In this document: positions 42,919 through 51,575 of the stretch, one piece after another
How the letters are laid out: each line of letters begins with the position of its first letter
Numbering within the stretch: the stretch's first letter is position 1
Source of the DNA: JBFMFB01 sp040752115
GTDB lineage: Bacteria > Pseudomonadota > Gammaproteobacteria > Burkholderiales > Sulfuricellaceae
Length of the DNA: 64,000 bases
Assembly: GCA_040752115.1 (NCBI GenBank)
Contig: JBFMFB010000011.1
Span: forward strand, 8,539-72,538
Direction: 5' to 3'
Made by a program: the position numbers and the translations under genes
Notes under the pieces: model-generated
Seen by the model: only the letters and a program-made list of their open reading frames with translations
Told to the model about the DNA's origin: nothing
Databases searched by the model: none

Positions 42919-43442
42919 CGGTCTGAGTTGTCTTTACGGGGAGGCCTCCAGCCTCTCTCCAGGGCTGCCATAACCCCTTCCCGCAAGGCGAAAGCATCAT
43001 GCAGGGCATGATGTTCAGGCCGGTCCTGCGTGTGATATGTCGCGAGAATTCCTTCCAGCCACTTCTGCCTGTTCACTCCCATCGCCGTCACATCAAACTG
43101 CAAAGGAGTTTTTGACAGATTGTGCGGCCAAGGCTCAAGTAGCGCTTTCACCAACTCAAAATCGTAGTCCGGGGAATCGGTCACCAACATAGCGCGATCC
43201 TGGAGGTCCTCGATCCAGGTGCGCAGTCGTTCCTTCAGCGCCTCCACCGGCAATACATGCTCGCCGCCCCAGAGAAGGGGCAACACATTCTCCTCCACCC
43301 ATTCCGAGCACTGCTGGCGGTAATAGGCTTCCGGAAGCTCCGCATAGAATGAACGGCCTGTTTCGTCCGCCAATCCCAGGCTGATGAGCTTGGGCTGCCT
43401 CTGACCCAGGCCTGTAAATTCCGTATCGATGAAAATCAACAT
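42915..43442 (-). CDS. DEDD-family 3'-5' exonuclease (Rv2179c/DUF5051-like)
   Basis: 175 aa. The DEDD exonuclease motifs are visible: Exo I FIDTEFTG (Asp6, Glu8), Exo II region VTDSPDYDFELV, and Exo III HHALHDAFALREGV (His and Asp). This small form resembles the RNase/exonuclease family represented by Mycobacterium Rv2179c. Within the island it may be a defence accessory or cargo gene. It is convergent with the transposase gene, and 30 bp downstream of the paralogue at 43473 on the same strand. Start ATG at 43442; the ribosome binding site is weak. Confidence 0.78.
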   Translation of the reverse strand: MLIFIDTEFTGLGQRQPKLISLGLADETGRSFYAELPEAYYRQQCSEWVEENVLPLLWGGEHVLPVEALKERLRTWIEDLQDRAMLVTDSPDYDFELVKALLEPWPHNLSKTPLQFDVTAMGVNRQKWLEGILATYHTQDRPEHHALHDAFALREGVMAALERGWRPPRKDNSDR

Positions 43443-43472
43443 GTGCTATTGAATCCCCCCGCGAATCCCACG

Positions 43473-43898
43473 CTAGACCAGTTTCCAAACCAAAGCCATC
43501 CCTTCCCGCCCGACCTCGCGCACCAACCCCTTCTTCTCGGCACGGCGCAAGGTATCCAGAATCGTATCGCGTACCGCCTTCACCTTGGATGGATCAAGCT
43601 TCTTTTTGTCTGCAATGCGCTGAGCGATCTCCTGGGTGTTGAGCGTCCCACCGGCCTCCCTCAACACCTCCAGCATGAGGCGGTTGCTCTCCCCCTGCCT
43701 AAACACCCGGTTCGTCTCCACAAACCGCTTTGGCGGCAACGTCCGCAAGTCCATTTCCGGCGCAAACAGCTTGATCGTGGCGTCCAGGTGCCGAAGCTCC
43801 TCATCCAACCGGTCAACCTCCTGGGCGTAGTGCTCCAACATGCTGACCAGCTCAGCCCGCTTGGATACTAGACCCGAGACAACATGAGATTCAGCCAT
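43473..43898 (-). CDS. Coiled-coil/winged-helix hypothetical protein, paralogue B
   Basis: 141 aa. N-terminal half is a helical coiled coil (VSGLVSKRAELVSMLEHYAQEVDRLDEELRHLDATI); the C-terminal half (about residues 75-141) has a winged-helix pattern with TQEIAQRIADKK as likely helix 2-3 and VREVGREGMALVW as the wing. The protein at 43910-44338 shares the xISGLVxKRxEx opening, the LDATIxxF segment and the C-terminal xGxxxxWKL ending, so the pair is a tandem duplication. Function unknown; possibly DNA-binding. Follows paralogue A by 11 bp, one operon. Confidence 0.68.
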   Translation of the reverse strand: MAESHVVSGLVSKRAELVSMLEHYAQEVDRLDEELRHLDATIKLFAPEMDLRTLPPKRFVETNRVFRQGESNRLMLEVLREAGGTLNTQEIAQRIADKKKLDPSKVKAVRDTILDTLRRAEKKGLVREVGREGMALVWKLV

Positions 43899-43909
43899 GA
43901 CGCGTGCCC

Positions 43910-44338
43910 CTAGTCAGCCAGCTTCCAGCGGATGCTTACACCATCCATGCCGACACGCTGGACGATGCCCCGGCGCTCGGCAAAGCGTAGCGAGTTGTTC
44001 ACGCTGTCGGTGACCGTCGCTTGCTGGTCGTGCTCCAGCCCCTTCTTGTGCATGATCATCTCGGTGATGAGCGTGGTGCTCACTATGCCATCTGCCCGGC
44101 GCAGCGCCTCCAGGCAGAGCCGGTAGCATTCGCCCTTCTTGAAGATTCGGCTGTAGCGCCGGTATTCCTTCGTCTTGATGGATCGGATACGATAGGTCGG
44201 GTCGAAGATGCGGATCGTCGCGTCGATCTGGTACAAGCCTTGCCGAAGGCGCTCGATCTCCTTCTGGTGGTACTCGATCAACCCGGCCATTTCCGAACGC
44301 TTGGTGACTAGCCCTGATATGGCGTAGGTGTGTCCCAT
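43910..44338 (-). CDS. Coiled-coil/winged-helix hypothetical protein, paralogue A
   Basis: 142 aa from the ATG at 44338 (MGHTYAISGLVTKRSEM...); the open frame continues upstream to 44503 only through the repeat. Same plan as its neighbour: N-terminal coiled coil (EMAGLIEYHQKEIERLRQGLYQIDATIRIF), linker with FKKGECYRLCLEALRRADG, then a winged-helix-like C-terminus (LRFAERRGIVQRVGMDGVSIRWKL). No family name recognised. First gene of a probable three-gene operon with paralogue B and the exonuclease. Confidence 0.68.
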   Translation of the reverse strand: MGHTYAISGLVTKRSEMAGLIEYHQKEIERLRQGLYQIDATIRIFDPTYRIRSIKTKEYRRYSRIFKKGECYRLCLEALRRADGIVSTTLITEMIMHKKGLEHDQQATVTDSVNNSLRFAERRGIVQRVGMDGVSIRWKLAD

Positions 44339-44400
44339 ACATATCCCCCATTCAATGATTCGTGAATAGGGAAATTCTACGGGGAAGGGCCGGACTATCT

Positions 44401-44502
44401 TTGTGCGGCTGCTACATAATTCCGCTTTCTTTTGGGCAAACAAAAGAAAGGAACCAGCCGCCGGGCTGCCCCCGGCAATCAAATCATCCCGCAAAGCGCA
44501 CA
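44401..44502. repeat. 102-bp deletion copy of the island-boundary repeat (inverted)
   Basis: On the minus strand it starts TGTGCGCTTTGCG, carries TTGCCGGGGGCAGCCCGG and CGGCTGGTTCCTTTCTTTTG, and ends GCGGAATTATGTAGCAGCCG, matching both ends of the 547-bp copy at 33258-33804 but lacking its middle. The opposite orientation makes the two copies an inverted pair around the ssp island. Confidence 0.85.
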
Positions 44503-44522
44503 CCGTCCGCCCTGCCGACTGG

Positions 44523-45131
44523 CTAAACCAAAGGCTTGCGCGCCACCATGTCCACCAGCGCCGACATGCCGCAGTGCGCGGTGCCTTCGCAGATGACCTC
44601 CTCGTGCTCGCGCAGATGGAGGATTTCCATGCCGGCGAAATCCTCGCGCAGGGTCTGCGCGCCGTAGAGTTTGTCGATATCCGGCGGGCCGCCGGTCTTG
44701 TATTCCAGTTGCTTCGGGGTATAGCCCTGCAGGATGAGCAAGCCGCCCGGCTTCAGCGCGCGCCGCATGGCGCGGTGAATGACGGCCCGCTCGGCGGAGG
44801 TGGCGAACTGGATGAAGATCGCGGCGATCACTTCGAAGCGGTTCTCGCCCCACTCCCACTCGCGCAGATCGGCCAGCTCCGTCCGGAGCGGGATACCCGC
44901 GTCCTGCGCCAGCTTCTTCGCCTTTTCCAGGGCGACCGGCGAGATGTCCACTGACAGCACATCCAGGCCCTGCCGTGCCAGCCAGATGCCGTTTCGTCCT
45001 TCGCCGTCGGCGACCGCCAGCGCGGATTGGCCCGGTTTCAGCAGGTGACGCTGTGAAGCGAGGAAGGCGTTGGGCGCGGTGCCGAACAGATAGCCCGCGG
45101 CCGCGTAGCGCTCGTCCCAGAACTGGCGCAC
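44523..45131 (-). CDS. Class I SAM-dependent methyltransferase (TehB/thiopurine-like)
   Basis: 202 aa from a GTG at 45131, 3 bp after the dsbC-like stop. N-terminus FWDERYAAAGYLFGTAPNAFL matches tellurite-resistance/thiopurine methyltransferase relatives. The SAM-binding motif I is altered: ALAVADGEGRNGIWLARQG with the acidic VLSVDISPVALEKA after it. Motif RRALKPGGLLILQGY is present. Substrate unknown. Cotranscribed with the DsbC-like gene. The right island-boundary repeat lies 20 bp beyond its stop. Confidence 0.85.
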   Translation of the reverse strand: MRQFWDERYAAAGYLFGTAPNAFLASQRHLLKPGQSALAVADGEGRNGIWLARQGLDVLSVDISPVALEKAKKLAQDAGIPLRTELADLREWEWGENRFEVIAAIFIQFATSAERAVIHRAMRRALKPGGLLILQGYTPKQLEYKTGGPPDIDKLYGAQTLREDFAGMEILHLREHEEVICEGTAHCGMSALVDMVARKPLV

Positions 45132-45134
45132 GGC

Positions 45135-45845
45135 TTATTTTCCCAGCAGCTTCTCCAACTGTGCTGCGGGAATCATGCCCGGCACCCGGCGCCCGTTCGC
45201 GAAGATCAGCGTGGGCGTGGCCTTGATGCCGAGCTTCGCGCCGAACTCGGCCAGCTTGGCCACCGGGTTGTCGCAATCCGCCTTGTTCTTGGGCGGGACG
45301 TCCCGGAGCATCAGATCTTCCCACGCCTTGGCGCGATCCGGCGCGCACCACACCGCCTTGGCCCGCTCGCTGGCGCCGGGGTGCAGCCCCTCGAGCGGGA
45401 AGAGGAAGATATAGACGGTCACATCGGTGACGTTGGCCAGCTCGGCTTCGAATTTCTTGCAGAACGGGCAATCCGGATCGGAAAACACCGCCAGCTTGCG
45501 CTTGCCGTTGCCCCTCACCACCTTGATCGCGGAATCGAGCGGCAGGGCATCGAACTTGATGGCCTGTACCTTCTGCAGGCGCTCTTCGGTCAGATCCCGG
45601 TCGGTCTTGGTGTCGAACACGTGGCCGCCGATGAGAAAATAAGCGGCGCTCTGATCCGAATAAAAAATTTGCCCGTCGATCACCACTTCGTACAGCCCCG
45701 CGTAAGGCGTTTTCCTGACGCTTTGCACCTTGGCGTCGGGAAATTTGGCTTCCGTGGTTTTTCTGATCGCCGCCTCGTCGGCCAGCACCGCGAAGGAACA
45801 ACACCCCAGCAACAGGGCGCAAAGAACTCGTCTGATGGGTCGCAT
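45135..45845 (-). CDS. dsbC: DsbC-family thiol:disulfide interchange protein
   Basis: 236 aa from the ATG at 45845; the frame extends to 45932 without a better start. Signal peptide (VLCALLLGCCSFAVLA) then a DsbC-type N-terminal dimerisation domain (about residues 23-85) and a thioredoxin fold with the CPFC active site (C126-C129). The cis-Pro loop is IKATPTLIF, and a further Cys pair, VWCAPD and KADCDN, probably forms a structural disulfide. Isomerises disulfides in the periplasm. No DsbD is adjacent. Coupled to the methyltransferase gene downstream. Confidence 0.93.
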   Translation of the reverse strand: MRPIRRVLCALLLGCCSFAVLADEAAIRKTTEAKFPDAKVQSVRKTPYAGLYEVVIDGQIFYSDQSAAYFLIGGHVFDTKTDRDLTEERLQKVQAIKFDALPLDSAIKVVRGNGKRKLAVFSDPDCPFCKKFEAELANVTDVTVYIFLFPLEGLHPGASERAKAVWCAPDRAKAWEDLMLRDVPPKNKADCDNPVAKLAEFGAKLGIKATPTLIFANGRRVPGMIPAAQLEKLLGK

Positions 45846-46041
45846 GAAATTATCCTGGACTAAAAATAGGACAGTGTAGCAGAGGAACGCGCCCCACCAG
45901 CCCCCGATGACGGGAAGGTCGAAGTTTGCCAACTTGCGGGCTCGCCTCTAGAATGAAATCGTCAAAACATTCAAGAGCGCGCAGCCCTTCATGCCCACAT
46001 ATGCTGCGCCAAAAATTCTTCACGCGGGAGGGTATCGCACC

Positions 46042-46890
46042 ATGAAATCGCTTGCGCGATCGTTGACCGGTTCCATTCGCTCCGTTGCTGTTCTTGCACT
46101 GGCCACGCTGTCCTTCTCAGCAACCACTCCGGCTGGAGCGGACGGCGAAACCATCAGAATCAGTGGAAGCGGCGCGGCCCTGGCAACAATGCAGGCGCTT
46201 GGGCAAGAATTTAAGAAGTCCAAGCCGGAAGTAAAAATCACCATTTTGCCCAATCTGGGCAGCGGCGGCAGCATCAAGGCGGTGCTGGCCGGAACGCTGG
46301 ATATCGGCATCTCCGCCCGGCCGCTGAAGCCGGAAGAACGCGCCAAAGGCGGCGTCGCCATGCTGTACGCGCGAACGCCTCTGGTGTTCGCCACCGCGCA
46401 GAACAACCAGGCATCGGGATTAACCGCCCACCAGTTGGCGGACATCTACGCCGGCCGCACCACCGCTTGGCCAGATGGCAGCCCGATTCGCCTGGTGCTG
46501 CGACCGTCCGAGGACTCGGACACCACCGCGATGATGAAAATGTCGGCGGAGATGCAGGCAGCGGTAACCGCGGCAGCATCGCGAAAAGGGCTCAACATTG
46601 CGATGACGGACCAGGAAGCCGCGGATCTGCTCGAAAAACTTCCCGGCGCCCTTGGATCGACCACTCTCGCCCTCATCATCTCGGAAAAACGCGGCTTGAA
46701 GCCACTACCCATTAACGGGATGGCACCGGCTGCAAACTCCGGCATCAACAAAAAGTACCCTTACTACAAGGAGTATTCTCTAGTCACCACTGCCAACCCG
46801 TCGCCGCTCGCCGCGCAGTTCATCGCCTTCATCCGCTCGGTTGCGGGGCGAGCGATCCTCATCAACAACGGCCAACTGCCGATCGAATAG
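46042..46890 (+). CDS. PstS-like periplasmic substrate-binding protein
   Basis: 282 aa from the ATG at 46042 (GGGAGGG upstream); the frame opens earlier at 45991. Signal peptide with cleavage near PAGADG. PBP type 2 fold of the phosphate-binding family: IRISGSGAALATMQALGQ at the N-terminus, LPNLGSGGSIKAVLAGTLDIGISAR, and a C-terminal PLAAQFIAFIRS. No ABC permease or ATPase accompanies it. The next gene, 16 bp downstream, encodes a membrane PAS-GGDEF-EAL protein, so the binding protein may be a sensory subunit rather than a transporter part (inference). Confidence 0.85.
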   Translation: MKSLARSLTGSIRSVAVLALATLSFSATTPAGADGETIRISGSGAALATMQALGQEFKKSKPEVKITILPNLGSGGSIKAVLAGTLDIGISARPLKPEERAKGGVAMLYARTPLVFATAQNNQASGLTAHQLADIYAGRTTAWPDGSPIRLVLRPSEDSDTTAMMKMSAEMQAAVTAAASRKGLNIAMTDQEAADLLEKLPGALGSTTLALIISEKRGLKPLPINGMAPAANSGINKKYPYYKEYSLVTTANPSPLAAQFIAFIRSVAGRAILINNGQLPIE

Positions 46891-46906
46891 TAAAGGCAAC
46901 TGCGCC

Positions 46907-49123
46907 GTGCAGCAAAGCCTCGCCAAATTGGCCAGAGTCGTCAACCGAGTCGCGCTGACGATTGCCGCGGTAATTGCGATTGTCATGCCGCTCGGCTACT
47001 GGGTGGAATCGTATCAGTCCCAAGCCACCGAGCTGAATATCGAGGCACAAGTTTATGCGACGCTCATCACCCAGCTGATCAACTCCAATCCCGAAATGTG
47101 GCGATTCGAAGAAGCCAGGCTTACCGGCCTGCTCGAGCGCAACCTGACCAACACCGGCCCGGCCGAGCAGCGGCGCATTCTGGACGCACAGGGTAATACT
47201 GTGGCGCAGCATCAGCAGGTCCTCGCCACACCGCTGCTGACCCGCTCGGCAGAGCTGTTCGATTCGGGCATGATCGTGGGGCGGGTCGAGATAAGCCGCT
47301 CCCTCCTGCCGCTGGTGAAAAACGCGGGGCTTGTCGGCGCACTGGCGCTGGCATTGGCGCTGGCCGTTTTCGTCGCCCTGCGCGTGCTGCCGATGCGCGC
47401 CCTGACCCGCACGCTGGACATGCTGCGCCAGAAAGAAGAACGGCTGCGTGCAGTGCTGGATAATGCCATGGACGGTATCATCACGACCGATCCGCAAGGT
47501 CGGGTGGAGTCCCTCAATCCCGCCGCCGCGCGAATCTTTGGTTACGCCCCGACCGAAGCCATCGGCCGCAGCATTGAGACATTCATATCCGACTCCGACC
47601 GCCACCTGCGAATCGGCCACTCGGAAGCGGCAGGAAAACGCAAAAACGATACGCTGTTCCCGATCGAATTATCCGTTAGCGAAGCATCCGTCGGAGACGG
47701 CCGCAGATTTGTTTGCATCGTGCGCGACATCACCGAGCGCAAGGAAGCGGAAAAGCGCACGGCTTACTTGGCCAATTACGACGGCCTGACCGGTTTGCCC
47801 AACCGCAACCTGTTCCTCGACCGGCTAAACCAGGCCATAATCCGCGCCCAAAGAAACCGCCGGCTGGTGGCATTATTGTTCCTCGATATCGACCGATTCA
47901 AAAAAATCAACGACAGTCTGGGGCACAGTGCTGGCGACAACCTCCTGCAGCAGGTAGCAAACCGGCTGCAACATACTCTCCGGAAAAGCGATACAATTTC
48001 CCGCCAATCGCTTACCGCCGTGCACCATGTCGAGATAGAGGACAACACAGTTTCGCGGCTGGGTGGGGATGAATTCACCCTCATCCTGGAAAACCTCGCC
48101 AATGCCGATAATGTCACCACGGTTGCGCAAAAAATCCTGGATGCATTCGTCGAGCCTTTCCAGCTGGGCGGGCATGGCATCTACATCACGACCAGCATCG
48201 GCATTACCATCTATCCGACCGACAGCGCCGATCTGCACACCCTGATCAAGAACGCCGACACTGCCATGTACCGTGCCAAGGAACAGGGGCGGAACAACTA
48301 TCAGTTCTATACCGAGGACATGAATGCCAAGGCTTACCAGAGGCTTTCGCTGGAAACGAGCCTAAGGCGGGCCCTGGAAAGAAACGAGTTTTTGCTTCAC
48401 TACCAGCCCAAGCTGGATCTTCGCAGCGGCCAGATTATGGGCGTGGAAGCCCTTTTGCGCTGGCAGCCTCCTGACCGCGCAATGGTTTCACCAGCGGAGT
48501 TCATCCCTCTTCTCGAAGATACCGGACTGATCATCCCGGTCGGCAGGTGGGTATTGCATACTGCCTGCGCCCAGCTCAAAGCCTGGCAGGACGCCGGCCT
48601 GCCGCAGCTGAGCATGGCGGTCAACCTCTCTGCCCGGCAGTTCAGGCAAAAGGAACTGGCCGAAAGTATTGGCACCATTCTGCTCGAAACTCGCCTGGAT
48701 CCCCGCAGCTTGGAACTGGAACTGACGGAAAGCCTGCTCATGGAAAATCTGGAAGCCAACATTGCCACGATGACCAAACTGGAGGCAATGGGTGTCCGGA
48801 TTTCCATTGACGATTTTGGCACCGGCTACTCCTCGCTCAGCTACCTCAAGCGTTTTCCCATCCACACCTTGAAAATCGACCGGTCATTTGTCAGAGACAT
48901 CACCACCGATCCCGATGACGCCGCCATCGCCAACGCGGTTATCGCGCTCGCGCATAGCCTGCGGCTCAATGTGGTCGCCGAAGGGGTGGAAACACAGGAA
49001 CAACTGGATTATTTGCAGAACCAGGGCTGCGAACAGATCCAGGGATACCTCCTGAGCCGGCCGCTACCGGCAGAATCGTTCGAGCAGTGGATCAAGGCAA
49101 GATCAGAAACAACCTCAAGCTGA
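46907..49123 (+). CDS. Membrane PAS-GGDEF-EAL cyclic-di-GMP signalling protein
   Basis: 738 aa from a GTG at 46907 (AAAGG upstream). TM1 about residues 14-32, a periplasmic region of about 110 residues, TM2 about 143-165, a PAS domain (RLRAVLDNAMDGIITTDPQG..., ending VRDITERKEAEK), then GGDEF and EAL. GGDEF is intact (VSRLGGDEFTLIL) and so is EAL (GVEALLRWQPP, ELTESLLMEN, DDFGTGYSSLSYLKRFP, KIDRSFV), so both synthesis and breakdown of c-di-GMP are possible. An insertion of about 20 residues precedes VSRLGGDEF. Partner of the PstS-like protein upstream. Its stop overlaps the convergent pepP by 9 bp. Confidence 0.93.
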   Translation: MQQSLAKLARVVNRVALTIAAVIAIVMPLGYWVESYQSQATELNIEAQVYATLITQLINSNPEMWRFEEARLTGLLERNLTNTGPAEQRRILDAQGNTVAQHQQVLATPLLTRSAELFDSGMIVGRVEISRSLLPLVKNAGLVGALALALALAVFVALRVLPMRALTRTLDMLRQKEERLRAVLDNAMDGIITTDPQGRVESLNPAAARIFGYAPTEAIGRSIETFISDSDRHLRIGHSEAAGKRKNDTLFPIELSVSEASVGDGRRFVCIVRDITERKEAEKRTAYLANYDGLTGLPNRNLFLDRLNQAIIRAQRNRRLVALLFLDIDRFKKINDSLGHSAGDNLLQQVANRLQHTLRKSDTISRQSLTAVHHVEIEDNTVSRLGGDEFTLILENLANADNVTTVAQKILDAFVEPFQLGGHGIYITTSIGITIYPTDSADLHTLIKNADTAMYRAKEQGRNNYQFYTEDMNAKAYQRLSLETSLRRALERNEFLLHYQPKLDLRSGQIMGVEALLRWQPPDRAMVSPAEFIPLLEDTGLIIPVGRWVLHTACAQLKAWQDAGLPQLSMAVNLSARQFRQKELAESIGTILLETRLDPRSLELELTESLLMENLEANIATMTKLEAMGVRISIDDFGTGYSSLSYLKRFPIHTLKIDRSFVRDITTDPDDAAIANAVIALAHSLRLNVVAEGVETQEQLDYLQNQGCEQIQGYLLSRPLPAESFEQWIKARSETTSS

Positions 49124-50419
49124 ACGCATGACCGCCTCGATTTCCGCCACGGCCCTGGGTGCGGCGAATGTCAGCGCCTCGCAGGCGTCTGCGGTCACCA
49201 GCACGTCGTCTTCGATGCGCACGCCGATGTTCCAGAAATGCTGCGGCACGTCGTCGGCCGGGCGGATGTAGCAGCCCGGTTCCACCGTCAGCGTCATCCC
49301 CGGCTCGAACCGGCGCCATCCTCCGCCGCGCTTGTAGTCGCCGACATCGTGCACGTCCATGCCCAGCCAGTGCCCGGTCTTGTGCATGTAGAAGCGCTTG
49401 TAGTCGCCGGATTCCAATACCGCGTCCGGAGTACCCTTGCACAGACCGAAATCGACCAGCCCCTGGGCCAGCACCCGAAGCGCCGCTTCGTGCGGCTCGT
49501 TCCAGTGGTTGCCAGGTGCAACCTTTCCCATTGCCGCTTCCTGCGCCGCCAGCACCAGCTCGTAAATGTCCTTCTGCACCGCGCTGAACCGGCCGTTCAC
49601 CGGGAAGGTACGGGTAATGTCCGCAGCGTAGCCGCTCAGTTCGCAGCCGGCGTCGATCAGCACCAGTTCGCCTTCCTTGAGCTCGGCGTCATTGGCGACG
49701 TAATGCAGCACGCAGGCGTTGGCGCCGCTGGCGACGATCGCCGTGTAGGCCGGCGCCTGCGCACCGTGGCGGCGGAATTCGTGGATCAGCTCGGCCTCGA
49801 TCTGATACTCCATTTTCCCCGGACGGGTTTTTTCCATGGCGCGGCGATGGGCGTCGGCCGAAATCTGCGCAGCGCAACGCATCAGCGCGAGCTCCGCCGC
49901 ATCTTTGCGCAGGCGCATGTCGTCCAGCAGGACGCGCACATCGCGGATCGCTCCAGGCGCGGTGACGCCGTTGCGCGCCTCACCCCGCACGCTGTTGAGC
50001 CAGCCCACGGCGCGCGCATCCCAGGCGCTGTCCGCGCCGAGGTGGAAGAACAGGCTCTCCTGATCGGCGAGCAGCTTGGGCAGCATTTCGTCCAGCGCCG
50101 CCACGGGATGCGCCTCATCCAGTCCGAACGCGGCCGCGGCAGCCTCCGGCCCGAAGCGGAAGCCGTCCCACACCTCGCGCTCGGGATTCTTTTCGCGGCA
50201 AAACAGGATGCTTTTCGGCTCTGCGCCGGCAACCAGCACCAGCACCGCTTCCGGTTCGGCGAAGCCGGTGAGGTAATAAAAATAGCTGTCGAAGCGGTAG
50301 GGATAGTGGCTGTCGCGGTTGCGCAGCCGCTCCGGCGCCGTGGGAATAACGGCAACCCCGCTTCCCATCGTTTGCGCCAGGCGCTGGCGGCGTTGCCGGA
50401 AAATGGTTATATCAGTCAT
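49115..50419 (-). CDS. pepP: Xaa-Pro aminopeptidase
   Basis: 434 aa from the ATG at 50419 (MTDITIFRQRRQRLAQTMG...). Creatinase/pita-bread metallopeptidase: N-terminal domain with RNRDSHYPYRFDSYFYYLTGF, metal ligands in VLIDAGCELSGYAADITRTFPV (two Asp), HKTGHWLGMDVHDVG (His), TVEPGCYI (Glu) and IGVRIEDDVLVT (Glu). Removes N-terminal residues before proline; Mn-dependent in E. coli. Divergent from rlpA across about 190 bp. Confidence 0.95.
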   Translation of the reverse strand: MTDITIFRQRRQRLAQTMGSGVAVIPTAPERLRNRDSHYPYRFDSYFYYLTGFAEPEAVLVLVAGAEPKSILFCREKNPEREVWDGFRFGPEAAAAAFGLDEAHPVAALDEMLPKLLADQESLFFHLGADSAWDARAVGWLNSVRGEARNGVTAPGAIRDVRVLLDDMRLRKDAAELALMRCAAQISADAHRRAMEKTRPGKMEYQIEAELIHEFRRHGAQAPAYTAIVASGANACVLHYVANDAELKEGELVLIDAGCELSGYAADITRTFPVNGRFSAVQKDIYELVLAAQEAAMGKVAPGNHWNEPHEAALRVLAQGLVDFGLCKGTPDAVLESGDYKRFYMHKTGHWLGMDVHDVGDYKRGGGWRRFEPGMTLTVEPGCYIRPADDVPQHFWNIGVRIEDDVLVTADACEALTFAAPRAVAEIEAVMRSA

Positions 50420-50605
50420 AATTGCTCGCAAATTCGGGAATCAGGACGCAGATGACGCCGATTCAAGCCGGATACGGATTTATTTTGCCAACCTGCCTAG
50501 TGGACAGTCCGGGTTGAAATCCCGAAAATCCGCGTAATCTGCGTCCCAAAACTGCTTTCGGAAAACAATGCCCGGATTATTCAGGATTTAGGCGGCAAAC
50601 GCAAA

Positions 50606-51514
50606 ATGCGGCGAACCGGAACCTCCCACCTGTTTTTGGCGGCGCTGCTGCTGGCCTTCGTCAGCGGCTGCTCCACCGTTGCGCCGCGCACCGAGCGCGA
50701 AGCCGCGCCGGACAAACCGCCCGCCGCGCCGAGCGCCAAACGGAGCGGGGGCTATTACCTCGACGACGGCCCCGGCGACAACCCGCCGCCCAACCTGGAA
50801 GCCATCCCCGACGCCGAACCCAAGGTCGAGCCGCTGCACAAATTCGCCAACAATCCCTACACCGTGCTCGGCCAGACCTACGTCCCGGACACCCGCCGCA
50901 AGCCGTACAAGGCGCGCGGCATCGCCTCGTGGTACGGCCGCAAGTTCCACGGGCAGAAAACTTCTTCCGGCGAAATCTACGACATGTACGGCATGACCGC
51001 CGCGCACCCCACCCTGCCGCTTCCCAGCTATGCGCGCGTGACCAACGTCAGGAACGGCAAGGCGGTGGTGGTGCGCATCAACGACCGCGGCCCGTTCCAC
51101 AGCAGCCGGCTGATCGATCTGTCGTATACCGCAGCCTACAAGCTCGGCATCGTGCAAAACGGCAGCGCTCAGGTGGAAGTCGAAAGCATCGATCCGGCCG
51201 GCGACCCCCGCCCAGCCGAAGCCGCTTCGAGCAAGCCTGCGCCGGAAGGCAAGGAAGCGGCCATTCCGATAACCGCCGAACGCGGCGGCGTGTTCCTGCA
51301 ACTGGGCGCTTTCGGCACCCGGGAAAACGCGGAGAATTTCCGCGCCAAGCTCTTACCCGAGCTGGGCAGCCTGGCCGATGTGCTGCACATCTCCGCCGCC
51401 AACGGCCTGTTCCGCGTGCGCCTCGGCCCCTATGCCAGCCGCTCCGAGGCCGGCGATGCCGCCGCCCAGGTCAGGCAGGCCGTCAATATCGCGCCGGTTG
51501 TCGCCGTCCGCTGA
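50606..51514 (+). CDS. rlpA: Septal ring lytic transglycosylase RlpA, lipoprotein with SPOR domain
   Basis: 302 aa. Lipoprotein signal with lipobox VSGC (LLLAFVSGCSTVAP). The double-psi beta-barrel RlpA domain (about residues 100-195) has GIASWYGRKFHGQKTSSGEIYDMYGMTAAHPTLP, the conserved catalytic Asp in INDRGPFHSSRLIDLS. The C-terminal SPOR domain is about 230-300 (FLQLGAFGTRENAENFRAKL). Acts on denuded septal peptidoglycan. Followed by dacA, a usual arrangement. Confidence 0.95.
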   Translation: MRRTGTSHLFLAALLLAFVSGCSTVAPRTEREAAPDKPPAAPSAKRSGGYYLDDGPGDNPPPNLEAIPDAEPKVEPLHKFANNPYTVLGQTYVPDTRRKPYKARGIASWYGRKFHGQKTSSGEIYDMYGMTAAHPTLPLPSYARVTNVRNGKAVVVRINDRGPFHSSRLIDLSYTAAYKLGIVQNGSAQVEVESIDPAGDPRPAEAASSKPAPEGKEAAIPITAERGGVFLQLGAFGTRENAENFRAKLLPELGSLADVLHISAANGLFRVRLGPYASRSEAGDAAAQVRQAVNIAPVVAVR

Positions 51515-51538
51515 CCTGCCCGGCGGAACGTTTCAATT

Positions 51539-51547
51539 TGGTATAAT
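51539..51547 (+). promoter_or_regulatory. Extended -10 promoter for dacA
   Basis: TGGTATAAT (51539-51547), an extended -10 element, lies 28 bp before the dacA ATG; no good -35 is visible. It starts 25 bp beyond the rlpA stop. Confidence 0.5.
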
Positions 51548-51575
51548 TCCGCTTCTTTGCAGCAGGTAAACATCT

